Assembly (NCBI RefSeq): GCF_029590555.1
Contig: NZ_CP081002.1
Coordinates: 864,501-928,500, forward strand
DNA: 64,000 bases
Direction of reading: 5' to 3'
Source of the DNA: Sphingobium sp. V4
GTDB lineage: Bacteria; Pseudomonadota; Alphaproteobacteria; Sphingomonadales; Sphingomonadaceae
Position 1 is the stretch's first letter. Every line of letters starts with the position of its first letter. Below are positions 48,811 to 57,980 of the stretch, one piece after another. The notes under the pieces are model-generated. The model searched no databases. It saw only the letters and a list, made by a program, of their open reading frames with translations, and had not been told where the DNA came from. Position numbers and translations under genes: made by a program.

Positions 48811-49722
48811 ATGACACCGACGGTTCAGGGCAGCGAGTTTGCGCAACTTCGCGCCTTCGTTTCCGTAGCCGAACATGCCAGCTTCTCACGAGCCGCTGAA
48901 CAGCTCGGGATTACCCCGTCCTCACTGAGTCAGACGATCCGAAACCTGGAGGAACGTCTATCGCTTCGGCTTTTCAACCGGACGACCCGAAGCGTTGCCC
49001 TGACGCCTGCCGGCGATGCGCTCCTGCAGCGCCTCCGCCCGGCGATGGATGAGATTGCGGCCGCTCTGGCGAACGCATCGCATTTCCGCGACAGCGCTGC
49101 CGGTACGGTAAGAGTACATGCCGCTCGGGTCGCCGCGAGCGCCCATATCGAGCCTATTCTGGGCGAATTCTACGAGAAATACCCGGAGATTCTCCTTGAT
49201 GTTACGGTCGACGATGCCACCGTGGACATAGTGGCGGGCGGTTGGGATATCGCTCTGAGGCCAGGAGAAGTTGTCGAACGGGATATGGTTGCCGTGCAGC
49301 TCGGCGGGGAATTGCGCCAGTTCCCTGTCGCAACGGCCCGCTACCTCGAAGGGCGCACGATGCCTGAAAAACCCGAGGACCTGCTCGGCCATAATTGCAT
49401 TCGCTGGCGCTGGGCCGGACGGCCTCTTCCCTACAACTGGGAGTTCAATCGCGACGGCGAGTGGTTCGAGCTGGCTGTCAGCGGCTCATTGATCGCCACC
49501 GATCGGGCGATGATGATGCGCGCCTGTCTCGATCATGTGGGGATCGCCTTTGCGACGAACCGGGAAGCGGACGATCTTGTCGCCAGCGGCGAGCTCGTCC
49601 CGATGCTGGCGCCTTATTGCGCCTATTATCCGGGCTACTTCCTTTGCTACCCCAAGCAGCGCCAGATGGCCCCGGCGCTGCGCGCTTTCATCGATTTCAT
49701 ACGCATGAAGGCGAGGGAGTAA
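48811..49722 (+). CDS. LysR-family transcriptional regulator
   Basis: The 303-residue product has the LysR winged helix (FAQLRAFVSVAEHASFSRAAEQLGITPSSLSQTIRNLEERLSLRLFNRTTRSVALT) and an effector domain (YPEILLDVTVDDATVDIVAGGWDIALR). ATG 48811 has GAGG seven bases upstream; a GTG at 48799 is an alternative. Its targets may be the minus-strand genes to its right or the WrbA operon to its left; neither is divergent in the classical way. Confidence 0.92.
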   Translation: MTPTVQGSEFAQLRAFVSVAEHASFSRAAEQLGITPSSLSQTIRNLEERLSLRLFNRTTRSVALTPAGDALLQRLRPAMDEIAAALANASHFRDSAAGTVRVHAARVAASAHIEPILGEFYEKYPEILLDVTVDDATVDIVAGGWDIALRPGEVVERDMVAVQLGGELRQFPVATARYLEGRTMPEKPEDLLGHNCIRWRWAGRPLPYNWEFNRDGEWFELAVSGSLIATDRAMMMRACLDHVGIAFATNREADDLVASGELVPMLAPYCAYYPGYFLCYPKQRQMAPALRAFIDFIRMKARE

Positions 49723-49732
49723 GCCCTGGACC

Positions 49733-49972
49733 CTATTCCCGATAAAGGATCATGCCCGCATGGTAGAGGACGTCATCCTTGAAATCGCCATCAGCGGTAA
49801 ACCCGGTGTCATCCCAATAATCGATATGATCGCCGGAGACCTCGTATCGGCCCTGGTAGGCGCTCTTTTTCTTGCCACGGGCTTCGTCATAGCGGCCATT
49901 GGGTAGAAGCTCGTGGCGGATGTAACCGTCTTTCGTCACCCACATTCCGACATATTTGTGTTGCTGCGTCAT
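49733..49972 (-). CDS. Atu4866-family small protein
   Basis: The 79-residue product (KYVGMWVTKDGYIRHELLPNGRYDEARG, YQGRYEVSGDHIDYWDDTGFTADGDF) matches the lipocalin-like small family named after Agrobacterium Atu4866 (recognised by pattern, not searched). Function unknown. It is the most downstream gene of the minus-strand set with SDR 5, ABM and SDR 6, and converges with the LysR gene. Confidence 0.8.
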   Translation of the reverse strand: MTQQHKYVGMWVTKDGYIRHELLPNGRYDEARGKKKSAYQGRYEVSGDHIDYWDDTGFTADGDFKDDVLYHAGMILYRE

Positions 49973-50035
49973 TATGCCTCACGTGGATCCGGTTTGTAGC
50001 CTGGCGGGCGGGGTTTAACCCGCCCACCTGCCGGT

Positions 50036-50770
50036 TCAATAGGGCGCTGCCGTGGGCCGCACGACCATCTCCGTCGTGTCGACGTCATCCGGCTGCGAAA
50101 TGGCGAACTGGATGGAGCGGGCAATCGCTTCCGGCTTGAGCGCTATTGCGCGAAAAGCCTTCATCTCCTCGCGACCCTTTTTGTCGGAGATGCTGTCGGC
50201 CAACTCGGATTCCACCACGCCGGGCGAAACGATCGTGACGCGGATCTTGTCATTCTCTTGGCGCAGGCCTTCGGAGATCGCACGCACCGCGAATTTGGTG
50301 GCACAGTACACGGCAGCAGTTGGTGTGACTGTCAGCCCACCGATCGAAGCGACATTGATGATATGGCCCGACCCTTGCGCGTTCATGGCTGGAAGCACGG
50401 CCGCAATGCCGTACAGCACGCCCTTGATGTTGACGTCGACCATGCGGTCCCACTCATCGACCTTCAGGGAGGCCATCGGGGACAGCGGCATGACGCCGGC
50501 GTTATTGACGATCACATCGATGCGACCGTGCGTGTCGAGAGCGGTCCTGGCGAAGTTTTCGGCGCTGGCGCGGTCGGTGACATCCAGCTCGATCGCCTGT
50601 GCCGCGCCGCCAGCAGCCCTGATCTCCCCGACGAGTTTCTCCAACCGATCGGTTCGGCGCGCACCAAGGACCACGCTGGCGCCATTTTCGGCCAAAAGGC
50701 GCGCCGTTGCCTCGCCAATGCCGCTGCTGGCGCCGGTGATCAGGACGATTTTTCCCGCAACATTGTGCAT
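50036..50770 (-). CDS. Short-chain dehydrogenase/reductase (SDR 5), paralogue of SDR 1
   Basis: A 244-residue SDR with TGASSGIG, NNAG (VIVNNAGVMPLSP), GARRTDRLEKL for NADPH and catalytic AAVYCATKFAV. Whole blocks equal those of the gene at 39944-40678 (for example KVDEWDRMVDVNIKG and AISEGLRQENDKIRVT). ATG 50770 begins the Rossmann fold. It follows the ABM gene by 22 bp in a minus-strand operon. Confidence 0.93.
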   Translation of the reverse strand: MHNVAGKIVLITGASSGIGEATARLLAENGASVVLGARRTDRLEKLVGEIRAAGGAAQAIELDVTDRASAENFARTALDTHGRIDVIVNNAGVMPLSPMASLKVDEWDRMVDVNIKGVLYGIAAVLPAMNAQGSGHIINVASIGGLTVTPTAAVYCATKFAVRAISEGLRQENDKIRVTIVSPGVVESELADSISDKKGREEMKAFRAIALKPEAIARSIQFAISQPDDVDTTEMVVRPTAAPY

Positions 50771-50792
50771 GTCATAAACTCCTGTCTCTGGA

Positions 50793-51095
50793 TCAGGCCG
50801 TCGGACCGACGCGACTGAAGGACTTAAGGTCGAGATCGCCGTCGACCAGTTCGGGCACGCTGGCGACAAAGGCCTGCATGTGAGGAAGGGTGAAGTGGTG
50901 GGCGAGATCATCGACGGAACGCCACACTTCGTAGACCATCCAGAGAGTGGGATCCTCAGTGCTCTGGTGCACCTGATAGATGATGCATCCGGGTTCATCG
51001 CGTGATGGAGCAACGAGGTTCTGAAGGGCAGCGCCCAAGGCCTCGCTCTGTCCGGGCTTCGCTCTCATTTGCGCAAGATTGGTATGTTCCGACAT
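50793..51095 (-). CDS. Antibiotic biosynthesis monooxygenase (ABM)-domain protein
   Basis: The 100-residue product has the ABM ferredoxin-like fold pattern: MRAKPGQSEALGAALQNLVAPSRDEPGCIIYQVHQSTEDPTLWMVYEVWRSVDDLAHHFTLPHMQAF. Members oxidise quinol-type substrates without cofactor (YgiN in E. coli) or have other roles. It is a diverged copy of the plus-strand gene at 52206-52508. The ATG at 51095 has GAAAGGAG upstream. Confidence 0.9.
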   Translation of the reverse strand: MSEHTNLAQMRAKPGQSEALGAALQNLVAPSRDEPGCIIYQVHQSTEDPTLWMVYEVWRSVDDLAHHFTLPHMQAFVASVPELVDGDLDLKSFSRVGPTA

Positions 51096-51120
51096 TGAGT
51101 TTCTCCTTTCTAAGGGCAAA

Positions 51121-51951
51121 TCAGTTTGCAAAATCCGTGGAGGTGGAAACGTCGTCCCACTGACGCAGGTCGTCCTCGAACCGATCGAGGCGCGCCCGCG
51201 TGCGTGCGATGGCGTCGGATCCCAGGACGAGATCAAGCGGCGGCTCATCGGCATCGACGGCGGCAAGAATGGCCTCTGCGGCTTTTCGAGGATCGCCGAT
51301 TTGCTTGCCATCCTTGTTCAGGAGCCCGGTGACAGCCCTGCCGCTTGTTGCCGCATAATCATCGACGTTCCGCTCCGTGCGCCGAACCGATTGTTCGGAA
51401 AGGAACTCGGTCCGGAAAGATCCGGGTGACACGTTGGTGACCCAGATGCCCATCGGCGCAACCTCCTGGGCGAGGCTGACTGACACGGCCGAAAGCGCAG
51501 CCTTTGTGGCGGAGTAGATCCCCGACCCTGGAGCCGGGGCGATCGCGGCAACCGACGAGATGTTGATGATATGGCCGCGGGTCCGTGCCCTCATGAGGGG
51601 AAGAGCCCCTCGAATTAAGGCAAGTGGCGCATACACATTGACGTTGAAAATCTGGTCGATCTCCGACTGCGCTGCAGTTTCGATCGAGCCCAGCAGCCCA
51701 AATCCTGCGTTGTTGACGAGGACATCAATCGGGCCGGCGAGCGCGGCAGCCTCGCTGAATGCCTGCTCTACCCGGGTCAAATCGCCCATCACCAAGGGAA
51801 GCACGTGGAGGCGATCGGAGGAGGCCATAGGGGGCGAGCGGCCATCGCGGGTCGTGCCGACGACCACATCGCCGCGGTCCAGTGCGGCAGTGGCGAGCGC
51901 GAGACCCAAGCCTCGCGAAATGCCAGTAATGAGCCAGGTTTTGTGAGCCAT
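51121..51951 (-). CDS. Short-chain dehydrogenase/reductase (SDR 6)
   Basis: A 276-residue SDR of the extended-C-terminus type: TGISRGLG, NNAG (VLVNNAGFGLLGSIE), catalytic SGIYSATKAAL. The tail EPPLDLVLGSDAIARTRARLDRFEDDLRQW is typical of SDRs annotated as oxidoreductases of the YpfM/DltE-like group. It resembles SDR 7 in this tail. First gene of the minus-strand operon with ABM, SDR 5 and perhaps the Atu4866-like gene. Confidence 0.92.
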   Translation of the reverse strand: MAHKTWLITGISRGLGLALATAALDRGDVVVGTTRDGRSPPMASSDRLHVLPLVMGDLTRVEQAFSEAAALAGPIDVLVNNAGFGLLGSIETAAQSEIDQIFNVNVYAPLALIRGALPLMRARTRGHIINISSVAAIAPAPGSGIYSATKAALSAVSVSLAQEVAPMGIWVTNVSPGSFRTEFLSEQSVRRTERNVDDYAATSGRAVTGLLNKDGKQIGDPRKAAEAILAAVDADEPPLDLVLGSDAIARTRARLDRFEDDLRQWDDVSTSTDFAN

Positions 51952-52140
51952 TCAAACCTCCATAAAGGCTGCGGCATCAGCCGCTTTGCTGCACACGATC
52001 TAGGCGGCTGCATGGTGTTGAATAATCACCCACTTGCCAAACGTGCTTGTTAGCTGCGCCACACAAATGCGATATTCACACGATCGGATGAGCCCGATTA
52101 TGCGGTTCCTCCTAAAAAGCCTTGTTGGCAATTCAGATAG

Positions 52141-52163
52141 AAACCGAACGTTCCTTTTTGACA
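52141..52163. promoter_or_regulatory. TetR-type operator, site 2 (between SDR 6 and ABM/SDR 7 operon)
   Basis: AAACCGAACGTTCCTTTTTGACA carries the same GAACGTTC core (52146-52153) with A-rich left and T-rich right arms as sites 1 and 3. TTGACA (52158-52163) overlaps its right arm as a possible -35 box. It lies 53 bp before the ABM start and between divergent operons, so it could control both. Less similar to sites 1 and 3 than they are to each other. Confidence 0.6.
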
Positions 52164-52205
52164 TTCTTGTGTCGGGCAATTTGCCTGATCAGAAGGAAAG
52201 GTACG

Positions 52206-52508
52206 ATGACCCAACTCACCAATGCAGCCTTCTTCCGGGCGAAGGAGGGCGCGGTTGATGAGCTTGGCGAACGTCTCTTGGCTCTGGTTGAGCCAACACG
52301 GCGGGAGCCAGGTTGCATCCGTTATGAAATCTACCAGTCCGAGGATGATCCTCAGAACTGGTTCATTCACGAGGACTGGCGCACACCCGCCGACTTCGAG
52401 GCCCACATGAATGCACCGTATATCGCGGACTTCATGCCGTTGGTGCCCGAGCTTTGCGAGCGGGATGTGGAAATTCGATCCTTCGTTCCGCGCTCGTCAG
52501 CCCCCTGA
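52206..52508 (+). CDS. Antibiotic biosynthesis monooxygenase (ABM)-domain protein
   Basis: The 100-residue product parallels the ABM protein encoded at 50793-51095: AAFFRAKEGAVDELGERLLALVEPTRREPGCIRYEIYQSEDDPQNWFIHEDWRTPADFEAHMNAPYIADF. Start at 52206 with AAGGAAAGG upstream. First gene of an operon with SDR 7 and SDR 8, behind operator site 2. Likely quinol oxidation or a dimeric binding role. Confidence 0.9.
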   Translation: MTQLTNAAFFRAKEGAVDELGERLLALVEPTRREPGCIRYEIYQSEDDPQNWFIHEDWRTPADFEAHMNAPYIADFMPLVPELCERDVEIRSFVPRSSAP

Positions 52509-52530
52509 CTTCATTCGTAGGAGACCCTAT

Positions 52531-53370
52531 ATGACTGAACAATCAAAGCTTGTGTGGCTGGTTACCGGCTGCTCGACCGGCTTTGGCCGCGCGCTTGCCG
52601 AACATTTGCTCGACCAAGGCCACAGCGTCATTGTCACGGCTCGCAAAACGAAGTCGGTCGATGATCTAGCGGATCGCGGCGATGCTCTGATCCTCCCGCT
52701 CGATGTCACCGATCGCGTGCAATGCGATAAAGCTGTCAAAGCCGGTCTGGACCATTTCGGGCGGATCGACGTGCTAATGAATAATGCCGGCATCGGCTAT
52801 TTCGGCGCCGTCGAAGAGACTGAGGAGAAAGCAGCGCGGAACCTGATGGACGTGAATTTCTTCGGATCAGCCAATATGATCCACGCTGTGCTGCCCTCTA
52901 TGCGTCAGAGGCGCAGCGGCTTCATCGTCAATCTGACGTCCATTGGCGGCTTGGCCGGCTTTACCGCAGTCGGATATTACAGTGCCAGCAAGTTTGCTCT
53001 TGAAGGCCTTTCCGAAACTCTGCGGCGCGAGGTCGAACCGCTTGGCATTTCCGTTATGACGGTAGAGCCGAGCGGCTTTCGAACAGAGTGGGCTGGCGGA
53101 TCATCGGAGGTCACACAGACCATCGACGATTATGCGCCTACTGCGGGAGCAGCAAGAGAAGCTTATCACCAGTCAGTCGGCAAACAGGCCGGCGATCCCG
53201 CGCGCGCAGCGGCTGCGATCCTGAAAGCCGTCACGCATGAAGCGCCTCCCCACAGGCTCCTGCTCGGAAATGAGGCGGTCGAAGTCGCCTATGAAAAGGT
53301 CGACCAAATGAAAGCCGAGTTTACCGCCTGGGAAGGGGTTGCACGGGGGGCCGATTTCCCTTCGTCCTGA
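52531..53370 (+). CDS. Short-chain dehydrogenase/reductase (SDR 7)
   Basis: A 279-residue SDR with TGCSTGFG, NNAG (VLMNNAGIGYFGAVE), catalytic VGYYSASKFAL and a long C-terminal tail (HRLLLGNEAVEVAYEKVDQMKAEFTAWE) like SDR 6. TARKTKSVDDL after strand 2 favours NADPH. Start has AGGAGACC upstream. It lies 22 bp after the ABM gene; ABM-SDR pairs appear on both strands of this locus, a sign of duplication. Confidence 0.93.
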   Translation: MTEQSKLVWLVTGCSTGFGRALAEHLLDQGHSVIVTARKTKSVDDLADRGDALILPLDVTDRVQCDKAVKAGLDHFGRIDVLMNNAGIGYFGAVEETEEKAARNLMDVNFFGSANMIHAVLPSMRQRRSGFIVNLTSIGGLAGFTAVGYYSASKFALEGLSETLRREVEPLGISVMTVEPSGFRTEWAGGSSEVTQTIDDYAPTAGAAREAYHQSVGKQAGDPARAAAAILKAVTHEAPPHRLLLGNEAVEVAYEKVDQMKAEFTAWEGVARGADFPSS

Positions 53371-53398
53371 CACAATTCCGTTTTGAAGGAGACCTTAA

Positions 53399-54166
53399 AT
53401 GGCTCGATTTGATGACAAGGTCGCCGTTGTCACGGGTGGTGGATCCGGCATCGGCGCAGCGATTGCTCTTCGTCTCGCGACGGAGGGTGCAAAGGTATTG
53501 ATCTCTGGCCGCAACCAAGAACGCCTCGACACCGCGATAGCCGGTATGCCCAGGGGGCAAGTGGTAGGTTTTGCGGCCGACGTTTCCAATCGGTCCGAGT
53601 GCGACAGCCTCATACGATTTGCGCACGACACGTTCGGCCGCCTGGATGTGCTGGTCAACGCGGCAGGCATGAACCTGGTGGGGACGGTCGACGAAACCAG
53701 TGACGAAGACTGGCGTCGTTGCATGGGTTCCGATCTGGACAGTGTGTTCTATACCGCCAGAGCTGCCCTTCCGCATCTTCGGGATTCGAAAGGCGTTATC
53801 ATCAACATTGGTTCGGTCTCGTCGCTGGGAGGGGGATGGAGCCATGCAGGCTACAACGCAGCAAAAGCTGCGGTTGCAAACCTGACCCGCTCGCTGGCCT
53901 GTGATAATGGCAAGTTCGGGGTGCGCGCCAATACTGTCTGCCCCGGTTTGACCATCACGGGCATGGTCGACGAAATCATGGATGATGAAGCCCTCCTCGA
54001 GAAGGCCTGGGAGCGCATCCCGCTGCGCAGGGCCGGGACGCCCGAGGAAGTCGCCGCCGCCGTTGCCTTCCTTGCCAGTGACGAAGCCTTGTGGATCACA
54101 GGCGCAACCTTGGCCGTCGATGGCGGGCAGACTTGCACTGACGGCGGACCTGAATGGGGTAAATGA
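53399..54166 (+). CDS. Short-chain dehydrogenase/reductase (SDR 8)
   Basis: A 255-residue SDR with TGGGSGIG, NAAG (VLVNAAGMNLVG), catalytic AGYNAAKAAV and an end LWITGATLAVDGGQTC. Ser/Arg after strand 2 (ISGRNQERL) favour NADP. Start has AAGGAGACC upstream. Last gene of the ABM operon; a strong terminator follows. Confidence 0.93.
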   Translation: MARFDDKVAVVTGGGSGIGAAIALRLATEGAKVLISGRNQERLDTAIAGMPRGQVVGFAADVSNRSECDSLIRFAHDTFGRLDVLVNAAGMNLVGTVDETSDEDWRRCMGSDLDSVFYTARAALPHLRDSKGVIINIGSVSSLGGGWSHAGYNAAKAAVANLTRSLACDNGKFGVRANTVCPGLTITGMVDEIMDDEALLEKAWERIPLRRAGTPEEVAAAVAFLASDEALWITGATLAVDGGQTCTDGGPEWGK

Positions 54167-54171
54167 AGCGG

Positions 54172-54204
54172 AAACGGAGGAGCACTGCTCCTCCGTTTTC
54201 TTTC
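54172..54204 (+). terminator. Rho-independent terminator after the ABM-SDR operon
   Basis: AAACGGAGGAGCA (54172-54184) pairs with TGCTCCTCCGTTT (54186-54198) across one unpaired base, and a T-rich tract (TTCTTTC) follows. The perfect 13-bp stem within six bases of the SDR 8 stop is a classic intrinsic terminator. The rest of 54205-54406 holds only the AraC gene leader, where I see no further feature. Confidence 0.88.
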
Positions 54205-54406
54205 GCCCGTTGAGCAGTATCGTTCATACGGCAGCCGATTGCTTCGAGTTCCTGGTCTGGAAAACGTCAGAAGGATGGCGCGCCCTTGCTTTTACCAATG
54301 CTGCGGTGCGCGTTATGCTCATTGCCTTGAAAGAAGCCTCCGTTGCCGAATTCCCAGAACGGCATCGGCAGTCCCTTTCGAAAAAAGGCGCGAGGATGAT
54401 TAGGGC

Positions 54407-55303
54407 ATGACTGAGCGAACGGCGGCTGAAACGCTGGACAAGCATATTCGAGGACGCCTTGTCGCGAACGGCAGTGATCGCTTCATGCGATCGGTGATCG
54501 CGCAGATTTTTGTGCGGGAACGGGAGCAGGACGAGTTTCTCGTACCCGCAGTCGCAGAGCCCCTCATAGTCTGGATACTGAAAGGATCGGCGGTTGTTGA
54601 GGAGCGGGAATTGGGGGGAGAATGGACCTCTGCTCATGTGGCCGCCGGCGACTTTTTCATCACAGACTCTGATGCTCCTTACGAGCTACGGTGGAGTTCA
54701 CTTGATGACGGCACTTTCGAAGTGATGCACCTTTATCTTGGTTTGCCTTTGATGGAGCAGGCTGGGGCCGATGTGCTCGGAACTAAAAAGCGCCCCCTTT
54801 TGTCTGAGGTTTCTGGAGCCCGCGACGAGCAAATCGGCCGCTTCATCGACTTGATTGAAGAAGAGATCGGCGAAGCCTCAGAACCAAGTCCATTATATCT
54901 GGAAAGCGTTGCGCAAGCACTCGCGATTCGTCTTGTGCAGCACTATCGTGACGAAACAAGAGACAACACCACGCGGCGTAACGCGCTGCCGGCCTACCGT
55001 CTGAGACGCGTTACTGAGCTTATGGAACAGTCTCTCAGTGAAGAGTTCGACCTTGCCCGCTACGCTGACGTTGCGGGCATGAGCATCGCCCACTTCAGTC
55101 GCCAATTCAAGCTGGCTACTGGCCTTGCACCCTCGCAATATTTCATCCGATTGAGGGTCGGGCGCGCCAGGCAGCTTCTTAGGGAAACCGATCAAGCCAT
55201 CATCTCGATCGGAATGGAGGTCGGCTATTCAAGCCCGAGCCACTTCGCGCAGGTCTTTCGGAAAGAGACCGGGGTTTCACCTCGCTCGTATCGGCAAGCC
55301 TAG
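54407..55303 (+). CDS. AraC-family transcriptional regulator
   Basis: The 298-residue product has an N-terminal cupin-like effector domain (about 20-170) and a C-terminal pair of AraC helix-turn-helices: FDLARYADVAGMSIAHFSRQFKLATGLAPSQYFIRLRVGRARQLL and ISIGMEVGYSSPSHFAQVFRKETGVSPRSYR. Start at 54407 has GAGGATGATTAGGG upstream. It probably regulates the adjacent ABM/SDR genes or the SDR 9 gene now separated from it by the IS66 element. Confidence 0.93.
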   Translation: MTERTAAETLDKHIRGRLVANGSDRFMRSVIAQIFVREREQDEFLVPAVAEPLIVWILKGSAVVEERELGGEWTSAHVAAGDFFITDSDAPYELRWSSLDDGTFEVMHLYLGLPLMEQAGADVLGTKKRPLLSEVSGARDEQIGRFIDLIEEEIGEASEPSPLYLESVAQALAIRLVQHYRDETRDNTTRRNALPAYRLRRVTELMEQSLSEEFDLARYADVAGMSIAHFSRQFKLATGLAPSQYFIRLRVGRARQLLRETDQAIISIGMEVGYSSPSHFAQVFRKETGVSPRSYRQA

Positions 55304-55393
55304 CTCCCCCGGCCACCTCTGCACACCCGCTTCAAAATGCATCATTTCCCGGCACCATATGGCCAACTGCCATTCCCAGTCTCGCGGACCTAC

Positions 55394-55410
55394 GCTTGGG
55401 CGCAAGAGGC
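55394..55410. repeat. Left copy of 17-bp direct repeat flanking the second IS66 element
   Basis: GCTTGGGCGCAAGAGGC stands directly left of the element and again directly right (58036-58052). The match extends to 21 bp (TACGCTTGGGCGCAAGAGGC plus G) if element-end bases are counted. This is longer than the 8-bp duplication normal for IS66. Confidence 0.8.
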
Positions 55411-55487
55411 GTAAGCGGTCAAAATCCCCCACATTTTCATGATTTGGCGATTTGGTAGGTGTTGAGCCTTGCATATGCGAGGTGGCG

Positions 55488-55949
55488 ATGAGTGGTGATT
55501 TCGAAACCAATTTCGAAACTGAAAGGGGTGGGAGGGCAGGCAAGGCCGAGCGTCTTGATGTCATTCCCTTGTCGAATGGCAACCGTGGATGGACGCCGGC
55601 GGCGAAGGCGCGGATCATAGAGGAGAGTTTCAAGCAGGGAGCGAATGTGGCCGAAGTGGCGCGGCGTCATGGCATGCTCCCGCAACAGCTTTATAACTGG
55701 CGAGGGCGTTTCCGAGAGCGGGCCGAGGGGATGGGCTTTGTTCCCGCAGTGATCGAAGGCCCGCCGGCACCTCCCGTACCGTCGCTATCTTCTGGGCCAC
55801 CGGCGCCTGCAGTGCCATCGTTGCCCGCGAGCCCGAGGAGTGGCGGTGAGATCGTCATCGAGACCCGCGGGCTGTCGATCCGCATCCCGTCGCACGTCGA
55901 TGCCGACCATATCGAGCGGGTGCTTCTGGCCGCGCGGGTGACCACATGA
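55488..55949 (+). CDS. tnpA: IS66 TnpA, helix-turn-helix transposition protein
   Basis: The 153-residue product has the OrfA helix-turn-helix (WTPAAKARIIEESFKQGANVAEVARRHGMLPQQLYNWRGRFRE) and a Pro-rich linker with the near-repeats PPAPPVPSLSSG and PPAPAVPSLPAS, then a C-terminal block (GLSIRIPSHVDADHIERVLLAAR). Start ATG 55488 has GAGG upstream. Its stop overlaps the tnpB start as ATGA. Confidence 0.93.
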   Translation: MSGDFETNFETERGGRAGKAERLDVIPLSNGNRGWTPAAKARIIEESFKQGANVAEVARRHGMLPQQLYNWRGRFRERAEGMGFVPAVIEGPPAPPVPSLSSGPPAPAVPSLPASPRSGGEIVIETRGLSIRIPSHVDADHIERVLLAARVTT

Positions 55950-56299
55950 TCATCCCGCCCGGGCCGTTGAAGGTGCTTGTCGCGACGCAACCTGTGGACT
56001 TCAGGAAGGGCATGGTAGGCCTCGCATCACTGGTGCAGCAGGAACTGCAGCTCGACCCATTCTCTGGCATGCTTTTTGTCTTCCGGGCACGCCGAGCAGA
56101 CAGGATAAAACTCCTGCTATGGGATGGCACCGGGCTCGTACTCGTGACGAAGCGGTTGCAGGATGGGAAGTTCCGCTGGCCCCGACCGGGAGACGGCGTG
56201 ATGAAGCTGTCGGCGGCCCAGGCTTCGGCGTTGTTCGAGGGGCTGGACTGGTCGCGCATGCATGTGCCGCGCGTGCCAAAACCACTTCATGCACAGTAG
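55946..56299 (+). CDS. tnpB: IS66 TnpB (Orf2-type) transposition protein
   Basis: The 117-residue product shows the Orf2 pattern: LKVLVATQPVDFRKGMVGLASLVQQEL, FVFRARRADRIKLLLWDGTGLVLVTKRLQDGKFRWP. Coupled to tnpA by ATGA. Unrelated to IS605 TnpB nucleases despite the name. Confidence 0.95.
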   Translation: MIIPPGPLKVLVATQPVDFRKGMVGLASLVQQELQLDPFSGMLFVFRARRADRIKLLLWDGTGLVLVTKRLQDGKFRWPRPGDGVMKLSAAQASALFEGLDWSRMHVPRVPKPLHAQ

Positions 56300-56366
56300 A
56301 TCGCACACCTGATTCTGTCTGGCGCAGGGGTGTTCCCAGCCGTGCGAAACCGGCTAGAATACGGGC

Positions 56367-57980
56367 GTGGCGGCGCATCCCGAACCCCCTCTCGAGACCA
56401 GCCCGGAGGTTGGATATGACGAGCTTCCCGATAATGTGGAGCAGCTCAAGGCGATGGTGCTGGCCGAGCGCGCTCGCGCGGCGCGGCTCGAACATATCCT
56501 CAAGCTGATCAACCGCTCGACCTTCGGCAAGCGTTCGGAAAAGCTCCCGGTCGATCAACTGGCATTGACGCTGGAAGATCAGGGCGTCGCCCTTGGCGAA
56601 GCCGATGGCTTGCAGGACAAGGCCGCCGAGGAGGCCGAACGTTATGGCCTCAGGCCGCGTCGTCGACGGGCTCCGGATGCCGAGCGCGCATCACTGCCAG
56701 CGCATCTGCCGCGCTTCGAGACAGTGATCGAGCCCGAAAGCCTGGAATGTGCCTGTGGCGGGGCGCTACACAAGATCGGTGAGGACCGGTCCGAAAGGCT
56801 CGACATCATCCCGGCCCAGCATCGTGTGATGGTGACGATCCGACCCCGCTATGCCTGCCGCTGCTGCAGCGACGGCGTTCGCCAGGCGTCGGCCCCGGCG
56901 CATGTAGTGCCGGGCGGCTTGCCGACCGAAGCGCTGATCGCCGATGTTCTGATCAATAAATATTGCGATCACCTGCCGCTCTATCGGCAATCGAAGATCT
57001 TCGCCCGGCAAGGCATCGAGATCAGCCGCGCCACTATGGCGAACTGGGTTGGTCGTGGCATCGCTGCGCTGATGCCCATCACCGACAGGATGCGCGCCGA
57101 TGCGCTTGCCCGTGCCCGCCTGTTCGTCGACGAAACTACGGTCAAGGTGCTGGCGCCGGGAACGGGCAAGACGAAAACCGGCTACATGTGGGTCATAGTG
57201 TGCGACGATCGCGCTCATGGCGGCGTGGATCCGCCTCTGGCGCTCTATACCTATATGCCGGGACGCGGAAAAATGTGGGCCAGGCAGTTGCTGGGGTCAT
57301 ACCAGGGCATCCTACAGGTCGATGCCTGGCAGGCTTATGACCAGTTCGGCAAGGACGATGGCGCCGACGCCGGCGTCACGAAGTCCTTTTGTTGGGCTCA
57401 CCTGCGACGCGGCTTCGTCGATGCAGGCAGCGATGCCCCGGTCGCGCAGGACGCCTTGCAGCGCATTGCCGAAATCTATCGCATCGAGAAGGAAATCCGG
57501 GGGCGCACGGCCGATGAACGCCTTGCCGTCAGGCAGGAGCAAACCCGTCCACTGGTCGACAAGCTCCATGCCTGGTTCGCCGCCACCGCACCGCGCATGA
57601 TGGCTGGATCGGCAACGAGCGATGCGATGAAATATGCGCTCAAGCGCTGGGCGGGCTTTACCCGGTTCCTCGACGACGGCAGGATCGAGATCGACAATAA
57701 CGCCGCCGAACGGGCCGTCAGGCCGGTGACTCTCCAAAGAAAAAATGCACTCTTCACCGGCCACCAACTCGGCGCTGAAAACTGGGCAGCGATCTCCTCG
57801 CTGGTCGAAACCTGCAAGATGCTGGACATCAACCCCTACGCCTATCTCTGCGATGTCCTTACCCGGATCATCACCCGCGCGGATACCGATCCGATCGACG
57901 ATCTGTTGCCCTACTGCTGGACCAATACCAACGCCGCGAACACCTCGTTCGAACTCAGCAGCATCGCAAGCGCCGCCTGA
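56367..57980 (+). CDS. tnpC: IS66 TnpC transposase
   Basis: The 537-residue DDE transposase (GTG start) has an N-terminal coiled region (NVEQLKAMVLAERARAARLEHILKLINRSTFG), Cys pairs (CACGG, CRCC), the catalytic Asp in FVDETTVKV, Asp in QVDAWQAY and Glu in DNNAAERAVRPVTLQRKNALF. Length and motifs indicate an intact enzyme. It differs clearly from the transposase at 35165-36829. Confidence 0.95.
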   Translation: MAAHPEPPLETSPEVGYDELPDNVEQLKAMVLAERARAARLEHILKLINRSTFGKRSEKLPVDQLALTLEDQGVALGEADGLQDKAAEEAERYGLRPRRRRAPDAERASLPAHLPRFETVIEPESLECACGGALHKIGEDRSERLDIIPAQHRVMVTIRPRYACRCCSDGVRQASAPAHVVPGGLPTEALIADVLINKYCDHLPLYRQSKIFARQGIEISRATMANWVGRGIAALMPITDRMRADALARARLFVDETTVKVLAPGTGKTKTGYMWVIVCDDRAHGGVDPPLALYTYMPGRGKMWARQLLGSYQGILQVDAWQAYDQFGKDDGADAGVTKSFCWAHLRRGFVDAGSDAPVAQDALQRIAEIYRIEKEIRGRTADERLAVRQEQTRPLVDKLHAWFAATAPRMMAGSATSDAMKYALKRWAGFTRFLDDGRIEIDNNAAERAVRPVTLQRKNALFTGHQLGAENWAAISSLVETCKMLDINPYAYLCDVLTRIITRADTDPIDDLLPYCWTNTNAANTSFELSSIASAA